Source: Isoptericola halalbus | GTDB taxonomy: Bacteria > Actinomycetota > Actinomycetes > Actinomycetales > Cellulomonadaceae | Direction of reading: 5' to 3' | Assembly (NCBI GenBank): GCA_009663185.1 | Contig: VJZX01000008.1 | Coordinates: 1 to 64,000, forward strand | Length of the DNA: 64,000 nucleotides | In this document: piece by piece, positions 1 through 6,753 of the stretch | Layout of the letters: each line of letters opens with the position of its first letter | Numbering within the stretch: the first letter of the stretch is position 1 | The notes under the pieces: generated by a model | Database searches by the model: none | What the model saw: only the letters and a program-made list of their open reading frames with translations | What the model was told of the DNA's origin: nothing | Position numbers and translations under genes: made by a program

Positions 1-104
1 GCCGGCGCCGGGTGGCTCGCGCGCACGAGTCCGCGCGCGAGCACGGGCACGAGCCCGGGCGCGGGCGCGGGCGGCGCGGCCCGCGGGGCGCTGGGGCGGT
101 CCAT
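1..104 (-). CDS. N-terminus of a divergent protein, possibly a UbiA-family prenyltransferase (partial)
   Basis: An ATG on the minus strand at 102-104 opens a frame that stays open for 34 codons to the window edge. It reads as an Ala/Pro-rich leader followed by a stretch ending in RASHPAP. That motif resembles the start of the first helix region in actinobacterial UbiA-type prenyltransferases, which often neighbour type III polyketide synthase operons. It is divergent from the polyketide synthase, with 97 bases between the two starts, so the two may share a regulatory region. The family assignment rests on a very short segment and on context; that the frame is coding is likelier than the exact function. 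Confidence 0.42.
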   Translation of the reverse strand, partial: MDRPSAPRAAPPAPAPGLVPVLARGLVRASHPAP

Positions 105-201
105 GACGCGACGCTAGCCCGAACGCCTGCGGCCCGCCGTCTCGCGGCGTACGGACGCACGTCGGCGCGCGCGTCGGCAGGCGCGGTGTGAGGATGCCAG
201 G

Positions 202-1293
202 GTGTCCCGCATCGTCGCCGTCGCCCCCGTCCTGGGCGAGCATCCGCAGCCGCAGGAGGCGATCACGCGCACGCTCGCGCCGCTGGTGACGGGGGACGCG
301 GGTCGCGCGGCGCTGCTGCGCCGGCTGCACCGCAACAGCGGCGTGCGACGGCGGCACCTCGTGCGGCCGCTCGAGGAGTACGGGTCGCTGGGCTCGCTCG
401 GCGCCGCCAACGCGGTGTTCGTCAGCGAGGGCGCGCGGATGGCCGAGCGGGCCGCCCGCGACGCTCTCGACGCCGCAGGGCTGCAGGCCTCGGAGGTCGA
501 CCACGTGTTCGCGACCTCGGTCACCGGGGTCGCGGCACCGTCGCTCGACGTGCTCGTGGCCGAAAGGCTCGGCCTGCGCCCCGACGTGCGGCGCACGCCG
601 TCGTTCGGTCTGGGCTGCGCGGGCGGGGCGGCCGGGCTCGCACGCGTGCACGACCAGCTCGCGGGCCGGCCGCGCGACGCGGCACTGCTCATCTCGGTCG
701 AGCTGTGCTCGCTGACCCTGCAGCACCGCGACGACTCCACGCCGAACCTGGTGGCCACGGGCCTGTTCGGCGACGGGGGCGCGGCCGTCGTGCTCGTGGG
801 CGACGAGCACCGGCTCGCCCGGCCCACCGCCGAGCCGGAGAGCCGCACCGCGACCGTCCTGGACACGCGCTCCCAGCTGTACCCCGGCACGGCCGATGAC
901 CTCGGCTGGCTCGTGCGCGACACGGGGTTCTCGATCGTGCTGTCGGCCCGCCTGCCCGACCTGCTGCGCTCGCACCTGCTCGCCGACGTCAAGGGCCTGC
1001 TCGCCGAGCACGGTCTTGCCCCGACGGACGTCTCGACGTGGGTCGTGCACGCCGGCGGTCCGCGCGTCCTGGACGCGGTGCGGGATGCGCTCGGGCTGGC
1101 CGAGGCGGACCTGCGGCACAGCCGCGAGCACCTCGCCGACGCCGGGAACCTGTCGTCCGCCTCGGTGCTGCACGTGCTCGCACGCACCCTGGGTGCCGCG
1201 GAGGCGCCGCCCGGCTCGCTCGCCGTGCTCATGGCGTTCGGGCCGGGAGTGTCCAGCGAGCTGGTGCTGCTGCGGCTCGAGGGCCGGCGCTGA
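202..1293 (+). CDS. Type III polyketide synthase (alkylresorcinol/alkylpyrone synthase type)
   Basis: A 363-residue chalcone/stilbene-synthase-family enzyme, which would extend an acyl starter with malonyl-CoA and cyclise it. The Cys-His-Asn triad is visible: Cys139 in SFGLGCAGG, His283 in VVHAGGP and Asn316 in DAGNLSS. The GTG at 202 is the only start that leaves the thiolase fold complete; the ATG at 194 is out of frame. A methyltransferase and a flavin hydroxylase follow closely, the same set as SrsA-SrsB-SrsC in Streptomyces griseus phenolic-lipid synthesis. A product of the alkylresorcinol or alkylquinone type is therefore inferred. Starter length and ring type cannot be read from the sequence. 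Confidence 0.93.
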   Translation: MSRIVAVAPVLGEHPQPQEAITRTLAPLVTGDAGRAALLRRLHRNSGVRRRHLVRPLEEYGSLGSLGAANAVFVSEGARMAERAARDALDAAGLQASEVDHVFATSVTGVAAPSLDVLVAERLGLRPDVRRTPSFGLGCAGGAAGLARVHDQLAGRPRDAALLISVELCSLTLQHRDDSTPNLVATGLFGDGGAAVVLVGDEHRLARPTAEPESRTATVLDTRSQLYPGTADDLGWLVRDTGFSIVLSARLPDLLRSHLLADVKGLLAEHGLAPTDVSTWVVHAGGPRVLDAVRDALGLAEADLRHSREHLADAGNLSSASVLHVLARTLGAAEAPPGSLAVLMAFGPGVSSELVLLRLEGRR

Positions 1294-1314
1294 ACGAGCC
1301 CGAGGAGGTCACTG

Positions 1315-1836
1315 ATGGTCTGGTACGTCGCCCTCGTGGCCGCGACGGCGCTCGAGCGCCTCGCCGAGCTCGTCGTCTCGACGCGCAACGCCCGCTGGGC
1401 GTTCGAGCGCGACGGCGTCGAGCACGGCGAGCGCCACTTCCCCGTCATGGTCGCCCTGCACACGGGCCTGCTCGTCGCCTGCGTCGCGGAGGCGTGGCTC
1501 GGCGACCGTCCGTTCCTCCCGTGGCTCGGGTGGCCCATGCTCGCGCTGGTCGTGGCGTCGCAGGCGTTGCGCTGGTGGTGCGTGACGACGCTCGGGCCGC
1601 GCTGGAACACCCGCGTCATCGTGGTCCCGGGCATGCCGCTCGTGGTCCGCGGCCCGTACGCGCGCTGGAACCACCCCAACTACGTCGCGGTCGTCGTCGA
1701 GGGGATCGCCCTGCCGCTCGTGCACACGAGCTGGATCACAGCGATCGCGTTCACCGTGCTCAACGCGGTGCTGCTGCTGGCGGTGCGGATCCCGGTGGAG
1801 GAACGCGCCCTGGCCGGCGCGAGCACGCCGCCATGA
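1315..1836 (+). CDS. Isoprenylcysteine carboxyl methyltransferase-like membrane methyltransferase
   Basis: A 173-residue integral membrane protein with four to five hydrophobic segments. It carries the ICMT-family C-terminal signature: an RGPYARWNHPNY stretch (about residues 114-125) followed by a helix and an E-E-R ending (IPVEERAL). In srs-type operons the equivalent protein (SrsB) O-methylates the phenolic lipid made by the polyketide synthase, and the same role is inferred here. It starts 21 bases after the synthase stop. A purine-rich GAGGAGG motif lies just ahead of the ATG. Its stop overlaps the next start as ATGA, so the two are probably translationally coupled. Confidence 0.85.
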   Translation: MVWYVALVAATALERLAELVVSTRNARWAFERDGVEHGERHFPVMVALHTGLLVACVAEAWLGDRPFLPWLGWPMLALVVASQALRWWCVTTLGPRWNTRVIVVPGMPLVVRGPYARWNHPNYVAVVVEGIALPLVHTSWITAIAFTVLNAVLLLAVRIPVEERALAGASTPP

Positions 1837-2933
1837 CCGCGCCCGCAGACCGGTTCGACGCCGACGTGCTCGTCGTGGGCGCCGGGCCGGTCGGGCTGGC
1901 CGCGGCGATCCACGCGCGCGTCGCCGGGCTGGACGTGCTCGTGGCCGACCGGCGCGACGGCGTCCTCGACAAGGCGTGCGGCGAGGGCCTGATGCCGGGT
2001 GCGCTGCGCGCGGTGCAGGCGCTCGGCGTCGACCCGGCCGGCCACCCGCTGACCGGCATCAGCTACCGCTCGCCCGCCCGGCACGCCGACCACCGGTTCG
2101 CCCACGGCAAGGGCCGCGGGGTGCGCCGCACGGTGCTGCAAGCCGCCCTGCGCGACCGGGCGCTCGGCACCGGCGTGCGGCTCGCCCACGTGGGCGTGCG
2201 TGCCCTGCACCAGGACTCCGACGGCGTCGACGTGCGCGTCATGACGCACGACGGTGGCGCGCAGGTGCTGCGCGCCCGGTGGCTGCTCGGCTGCGACGGG
2301 CTGGGTTCGACCGTGCGCCGCCTCGCGGGACTCGACGCCGACGTCCCGCGCCGGCGTACCGTCCCCGCCCCGGACGCCCGCTTCGGGCTGCGGCGCCACT
2401 ACCGCGTCGCACCGTGGAGCGACCTGGTCGAGGTGCACTGGGCCGATGGCGTCGAGGCGTACGTGACGCCCGTGGCCGACGACGTCGTGGGCGTCGCGGT
2501 GCTCGGCCCGCGCGGCGCCACCGGTCCCGCCGGAGGCTTCGACACGGGGCTGGCCGCGGCGCTTCCCGACCTCGCCGACCGGCTGCGCGGCGCCGAGCCC
2601 GCCGGGCCGGTGCAGGGCGCGGGCCCGCTGCGCCGCCGGTCGCGCCGGCGGACGGCCGGGCGTGTGCGGCTCGTGGGCGACGCGTCGGGTTACGTCGACG
2701 CGCTCACGGGCGAGGGCGTGCGCGTCGGCCTGGCGCAGGCAACCGAGGTCGTGCGCCACCTGGAGGACCCCGAGGCGTACGAGCGGGCGTGGTGGCGGGT
2801 CACGCGCGACTACCGGCTGCTCACAGCCGGGCTGCTCGCGTGGGCCCGCAGCCCTGCACGCGGCGCGATCGTGCCCACGGCGGACGTGTGGCCGGGCCTG
2901 TACGGGGCGGTGGTCGAGCGCCTCGCGCGGTGA
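1833..2933 (+). CDS. FAD-dependent aromatic hydroxylase of the phenolic-lipid operon
   Basis: A 366-residue flavoprotein of the PHBH/geranylgeranyl-reductase superfamily. The N-terminal dinucleotide motif VVGAGPVGLAAA, a central LGCDGLGSTVR segment and the late GDASGYVDALTGEGV flavin motif appear in the expected order. The open frame extends far upstream, but the ATG at 1833 overlaps the methyltransferase stop as ATGA and gives a normal N-terminus. By analogy with SrsC it would hydroxylate and decarboxylate or oxidise the methylated polyketide to a quinone. Substrate and product are inferred from the operon only. Confidence 0.86.
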   Translation: MTAPADRFDADVLVVGAGPVGLAAAIHARVAGLDVLVADRRDGVLDKACGEGLMPGALRAVQALGVDPAGHPLTGISYRSPARHADHRFAHGKGRGVRRTVLQAALRDRALGTGVRLAHVGVRALHQDSDGVDVRVMTHDGGAQVLRARWLLGCDGLGSTVRRLAGLDADVPRRRTVPAPDARFGLRRHYRVAPWSDLVEVHWADGVEAYVTPVADDVVGVAVLGPRGATGPAGGFDTGLAAALPDLADRLRGAEPAGPVQGAGPLRRRSRRRTAGRVRLVGDASGYVDALTGEGVRVGLAQATEVVRHLEDPEAYERAWWRVTRDYRLLTAGLLAWARSPARGAIVPTADVWPGLYGAVVERLAR

Positions 2934-2985
2934 CCGGCCTGTCCGCGCGTCCCGCGGCCGTCGCCGTGGCCCTACGATCGCTGAC

Positions 2986-4392
2986 ATGGATGCGGTCCTT
3001 CCCGTCGTGCTCGTCGTCGCGGTCGTCGTCGTGGTCGTGCTCGGGGTGGTGGGCGTGACCGGCTCGCGCCGGCGTGCACGCCGGATCACCCGAGACCGCG
3101 ACGCCGCCGCCGAGCTCGAGCGCCTCGGGAAGGAAGCAGGCGCCGCACTCGTGCGCACCGACGAGCGGGTGCGCCTCGCGGGTGACGAGCTCGACTTCAC
3201 CGTCGCCGAGCTCGGCGAGGCCGAGGCCGCCGGCCTGGCCACCGCCCTGCGGGATGCCCGCGAGCGCCTGCGCGAGGCGTTCCACCTGCACCAGCTGCTC
3301 CACGACCACGTCCCCGACACCGACGCGCAGCGGCACGCGTGGTTCACGCAGATCGTGACGCTCTGCCGGGCCGCCGACGACGGGCTCGGCGAGCAGGTCC
3401 GCGCCGTCGCCGCGCGTCGTGCCGACGTGCGGCACGCGCCGTCCGCCGTCGAGCAGGTCCGCCGCGAGCTCGCCCGCGTGCGCGGGGAGGTCGGCCAGGC
3501 CCGCGCGACGCTCGAGCGGCTCGCCGGCCGGTACACCGACGGGGCGCTGCTGCCCGTGACCGACAACCCGGCACAGGCCGAACGGCTGCTGGAGTTCGCC
3601 GAGCGCAGTGCCGACCTGGCCACGACGCGGCTCGGCGAGCGGCGGGTCGGCGAGGCCGACGGGGCGGCCCGGGCCGCGGCCGACACCGTGCGCCGCGCCG
3701 AGGGCCTCCTGCGTGCGGTCGAGGAGTTCGAGGTCGAGGCGCTGCGGGCCGAGTCGGCGCTCGGCGCCATGATCGCGGAGTCGCGCGCCGAGCTCGCCAC
3801 CGCCCGGGCGCTGCCGGCCCCGCAGCGCCAGGGCGAGGTCGACGCCGCCGTCGCGGCGCTCGAGGGGGCCTTGCGAGACCTGCCGGCGCCCGGCGAGCGC
3901 AGCGACCCCGTGGCCGCCCTGACCCGGGTGCGGCGCGCCAACACGGCCCTCGACGACGCCGTGGCCGACCAGCTCGAGCGGAGCCAGCGCGAGAAGCAGG
4001 TGCGCGCCCAGCTCGGTCCGGCGCTCGACGACGCCGAGCGGCAGATCGCCACGGCGCGCAGCGTCGTCGACGACTACCGGGCACCCGTCGGACCCGACGC
4101 CCGCACCCGGCTCGCGGAGGCTGAGGGCGAGCTGGCGCGGGCGCGCGGCGAGCAGGACCCGGCGCGGGGGCTCGCGGCTGCCCGCCGCTCGGCGACGCTC
4201 GCGGCCGAGGCCGCCACGACGGCGCGCCGGGACATCGCCCGCGCCGGATCCCAGTACCCGGGGGGCACCTGGGGCCAGCCGCGGACGGGCCCGCGCGGCG
4301 GCGGGTCGGGCGCGCTCGGTGCCGTGCTGGGCGGCATGGTGCTGGGCGGCATCCTCGAGGACCTCGGCGACATCGGCGACATCTTCGACTGA
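2986..4392 (+). CDS. Membrane-anchored coiled-coil protein resembling a TPM-domain protein that lacks its TPM domain
   Basis: A 468-residue protein with one very hydrophobic helix at residues 4-24 (runs of V and L), then RRRARR, then about 380 residues of Ala/Glu/Arg-rich heptad sequence. It ends in a Gly-rich hydrophobic tail (LGAVLGGMVLGGILEDLGD). The body and the Gly/Leu tail look like the C-terminal half of actinobacterial TPM-domain (YgcG-like) membrane proteins. Those carry an extracytoplasmic TPM domain before the helix, and none is present here. The ATG at 2986 fits the helix, and upstream in-frame codons read as noncoding. A role in envelope scaffolding is possible; no enzymatic motif is visible. 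Confidence 0.78.
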   Translation: MDAVLPVVLVVAVVVVVVLGVVGVTGSRRRARRITRDRDAAAELERLGKEAGAALVRTDERVRLAGDELDFTVAELGEAEAAGLATALRDARERLREAFHLHQLLHDHVPDTDAQRHAWFTQIVTLCRAADDGLGEQVRAVAARRADVRHAPSAVEQVRRELARVRGEVGQARATLERLAGRYTDGALLPVTDNPAQAERLLEFAERSADLATTRLGERRVGEADGAARAAADTVRRAEGLLRAVEEFEVEALRAESALGAMIAESRAELATARALPAPQRQGEVDAAVAALEGALRDLPAPGERSDPVAALTRVRRANTALDDAVADQLERSQREKQVRAQLGPALDDAERQIATARSVVDDYRAPVGPDARTRLAEAEGELARARGEQDPARGLAAARRSATLAAEAATTARRDIARAGSQYPGGTWGQPRTGPRGGGSGALGAVLGGMVLGGILEDLGDIGDIFD

Positions 4393-4440
4393 GAGCCGAC
4401 CGAGGTTCGACCGAAACGCTCTGGCGTTAACCTCGCGACC

Positions 4441-4710
4441 ATGACCAGACGCATCCACGTCGTCGTGCGCGGCCGCGTGCAGGGCGTCGGCTTCCGGTAC
4501 GCGACCATCGACCTGGCGCGCCGCGCCGGCGTCGCCGGGTACGTGCGCAACCGGTCCGACGGCGCGGTCGAGGCCGAGGTCGAGGGCGACGACGACGGGC
4601 TCGACGCGATGCTCGAGTTCCTGCGGGCGGGCCCGCCTGGGGCCCGGGTGACCGGCGTCGAGGTGATCGACGTCGCGCCGCGCGGCGAGACGGCGTTCGA
4701 GGTCGGGTGA
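4441..4710 (+). CDS. acyP: Acylphosphatase
   Basis: An 89-residue single-domain enzyme that hydrolyses carboxyl-phosphate bonds of acyl phosphates in the cytosol. The active-site signature GRVQGVGFR is complete, with catalytic Arg19, and Asn37 lies in GYVRNRSDG. Length and fold match the family. It stands alone about 50 bases after the coiled-coil gene and has its own ATG. It is a housekeeping enzyme with no operon partner suggested by the context. Confidence 0.94.
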   Translation: MTRRIHVVVRGRVQGVGFRYATIDLARRAGVAGYVRNRSDGAVEAEVEGDDDGLDAMLEFLRAGPPGARVTGVEVIDVAPRGETAFEVG

Positions 4711-4847
4711 CGCCCTGGGCGTCTCCCTGCATGCGCGCGGCCCGCGCGCCCCCGGTCGTCCTGCGAGCCCGCCGCAGCCTGCCTAGCGTCGTGATGGAAG
4801 CGCCCGGCCGTGCGCGGCAGGGTGCCGGACCGACCACCGGAGGACCC

Positions 4848-5249
4848 ATGAAGACCACGGAGATGCTCGAGACCTACCCGGCCAGCATGAACGTCGACCG
4901 GCAGCTCCTGGCGCACGTGATCGACACCGTCGTCGCGTGCGGGCAGGCGTGTACCGCGTGTGCGGACGCGTGCCTGAGCGAGGAGATGCTCGCCGACCTG
5001 CGCAAGTGCATCCGCACCAACCTCGACTGCGCCGACGTCTGCGCGACGACGGCGCGCGTGCTGTCCCGTCACACCGGCTACGACGCGAACATCACGCGCG
5101 CCCAGCTCGACGCGTGCGTGACCGCGTGCCGCTCCTGCGGCGACGAGTGCGAGCGCCACGCCGGCATGCACGAACACTGCCGCGTGTGCGCCGAGGCCTG
5201 CCGCGAGTGCGAGGAAGCGTGCGCCGAGCTGCTGGGCACGATGGCCTGA
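4848..5249 (+). CDS. Cysteine-rich four-helix-bundle copper-binding protein (Csp/DUF326-like)
   Basis: A 133-residue cytosolic-type protein with 16 cysteines, almost all in CxxxC or CxxC spacing on predicted helices (ACGQACTACADAC, NLDCADVC, ACVTACRSCGDEC, CRVCAEACRECEEAC). This layout is that of copper storage proteins and DUF326 proteins, in which the cysteines line the core of a four-helix bundle and bind Cu(I). The open frame begins upstream at 4707, but the ATG at 4848 has GGAGGA at 4839-4844 and gives a normal N-terminus, so it is preferred. There is no signal peptide, which suggests the cytosolic Csp3 type. Copper binding is inferred from the family. Confidence 0.88.
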   Translation: MKTTEMLETYPASMNVDRQLLAHVIDTVVACGQACTACADACLSEEMLADLRKCIRTNLDCADVCATTARVLSRHTGYDANITRAQLDACVTACRSCGDECERHAGMHEHCRVCAEACRECEEACAELLGTMA

Positions 5250-5337
5250 CCCGACCGATCTCCCGATCCGACGACCTCGCGCGAGTGACAGCGCGTGCCG
5301 GTAGCGTGGAGAGCATCCCACGAGGAAGGAGAGCGCC

Positions 5338-5532
5338 ATGGGCTCCGGGGACAAGATGAAGCACAAGGCCGACGAGGCCAAGGGCAAGGTCAAGGAGACC
5401 GTAGGCGACGCCACGGACGACGCGAGCATGCGGGCCAAGGGCCGAGCCGAGCAGGCCAAGGCCAAGGGCAAGCAGGCCGGCGACGACCTCAAGGACGCCG
5501 GCCGTGACGCCAAGGAAGCGTTCGACAAGTAG
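5338..5532 (+). CDS. CsbD family stress protein
   Basis: A 64-residue, very hydrophilic Lys/Asp/Ala-rich protein. The CsbD pattern is visible in KADEAKGKVKETVGDAT, GRAEQAKAKGKQ and the closing DLKDAGRDAKEAF. Family members are small general-stress proteins of unknown mechanism, sigma-B controlled in Bacillus. A strong AAGGAGAG ribosome-binding site lies at 5326-5333. The gene is monocistronic and ends at a clear hairpin at 5553-5590. Confidence 0.88.
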   Translation: MGSGDKMKHKADEAKGKVKETVGDATDDASMRAKGRAEQAKAKGKQAGDDLKDAGRDAKEAFDK

Positions 5533-5552
5533 CCGGACACCCCAGCCCACAC

Positions 5553-5590
5553 GCGCGACCTCGACCGATGCTTCGGCGAGGTCGCGTCTT
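5553..5590. terminator. Intrinsic terminator between convergent genes
   Basis: A perfect 10-bp stem (CGCGACCTCG at 5554-5563 with CGAGGTCGCG at 5577-5586) around a 13-base loop, followed by TCTT. It lies between the CsbD gene and the convergent serine hydrolase, so it may serve both directions. Confidence 0.6.
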
Positions 5591-5624
5591 GCGTCTCGGG
5601 CCAGGGCGCTCCCATCGGGTGCGT

Positions 5625-6695
5625 TCACCCCGTGAGCAGCAGCTCCCGGATCGCGCTCGCGGGCGCCCACGCGCCCCCCTCGCTGTTGGCCAGCAGGGCA
5701 AGCGTCCGGTCCTGGGCGGGCACGTGCAGCAGCAGACCGCTGACACCGGCGTTGACGCCTTCCTTCGACAGCGTCCGGACCTCGCCGTCCACCACGACCG
5801 CCTCGAGCCCGAAGCAGTAGTGGACCTCACGCTCGGCGTCGGCGTCGTGCAGCGCCTGGGGTGTGCAGAACGCCGCGGTGAGCTCGGGGCCGAGCAGCCG
5901 CCCGGCGCGCACCGCGTCGAGGAACGCGACGAGGTCGCGCGGGCGGACGTGTGCGCCGGCGTCGGGCGACCCGACGGGCGGGAACGAGTAGATGTTGGAC
6001 CGCCAGCCGATGACCGTCCCGTCTTCGGTGACCGGGTCCCACCCCTCGGCGACGTCGGGCACGGCCTCGCGCGCGTGGAAGAAGCCCGCGGTGTCCATCC
6101 CGGCGGGCGCGAACACGTGCTCGCGGACGTAGTCCCGGTAGGTGCGGCCGGTCACGGCCTCGACGGCGAGGCCGAGCAGGATGTAGCCCACGTTGCAGTA
6201 CCGGCAGTCGGTCCCGGGCGCGACCCGCGGTGGGAGGTAGCCGAACTGCGGCAGGAAGTCCCGCGTCTCGGTGACGGTGTAGCAGGGACGCGTCAGCCAC
6301 AGGTCCTCGTAGGACTCGCCGGCCTCCTCGTCGGCGTCGTCGGTGATGCCCGAGGTGTGGGTCAGCAGGTGGCGGACCGTGACCTGCGGCGAGATGGTCG
6401 TGCCCTCCAGGTCCACGACGTCGGTGATGGGCGTCGTCAGGTCGAGGCGGCCGGCCTCGACCTGCTGCAGCGTCGCGACGGCGGTGAAAAGCTTGGTGAT
6501 CGAGGCAGTGTCGAACCGGGTCGCCGTCGTCACGGGCACCGACCAGCGGCGACTCGCGAGCCCGTACGCGGCCTCGAGCAGGACGCGGCCCCTGGCGGTG
6601 AGGCACACGGCGCCGGAGAAGTGATTGTCGCGGGCGGCTCGACGCAGCACGTCGTCGACGACGCCCGCCAGGTCGGGGCCTGTCGCGGTGGTCAT
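5625..6695 (-). CDS. Serine hydrolase of the beta-lactamase (class C/AmpC-like) superfamily
   Basis: A 356-residue protein with the SxxK motif Ser65-Ile-Thr-Lys68 inside DTASITKLFTA and a Tyr-x-Asn motif in YCNVGYILLG. The overall pattern is that of beta-lactamase-related serine hydrolases (esterases, D-aminopeptidases, PBP-like proteins). There is no signal peptide, so it is probably cytosolic. That argues against a role as a resistance lactamase and for an esterase or peptidase function. The ATG at 6695 is the start. It is convergent with the CsbD gene across a terminator. The substrate is unknown. Confidence 0.87.
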   Translation of the reverse strand: MTTATGPDLAGVVDDVLRRAARDNHFSGAVCLTARGRVLLEAAYGLASRRWSVPVTTATRFDTASITKLFTAVATLQQVEAGRLDLTTPITDVVDLEGTTISPQVTVRHLLTHTSGITDDADEEAGESYEDLWLTRPCYTVTETRDFLPQFGYLPPRVAPGTDCRYCNVGYILLGLAVEAVTGRTYRDYVREHVFAPAGMDTAGFFHAREAVPDVAEGWDPVTEDGTVIGWRSNIYSFPPVGSPDAGAHVRPRDLVAFLDAVRAGRLLGPELTAAFCTPQALHDADAEREVHYCFGLEAVVVDGEVRTLSKEGVNAGVSGLLLHVPAQDRTLALLANSEGGAWAPASAIRELLLTG

Positions 6696-6753
6696 GCCCG
6701 CAGGCTACGAGGACGCCGGCGCGCGCGACGACGTCTTTTGCGTCGCTTCGGCG

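Noticed and set aside
1680-4052. Long minus-strand open frame across the polyketide and coiled-coil genes
   Set aside because: It is Ser/Arg/Ala-rich, lies antisense to convincing genes and exists because GC-rich third positions leave few stops on the opposite strand.
5625-6695. Serine hydrolase as an antibiotic-resistance beta-lactamase
   Set aside because: It has no signal peptide and its motifs fit the broad hydrolase family as well as AmpC.
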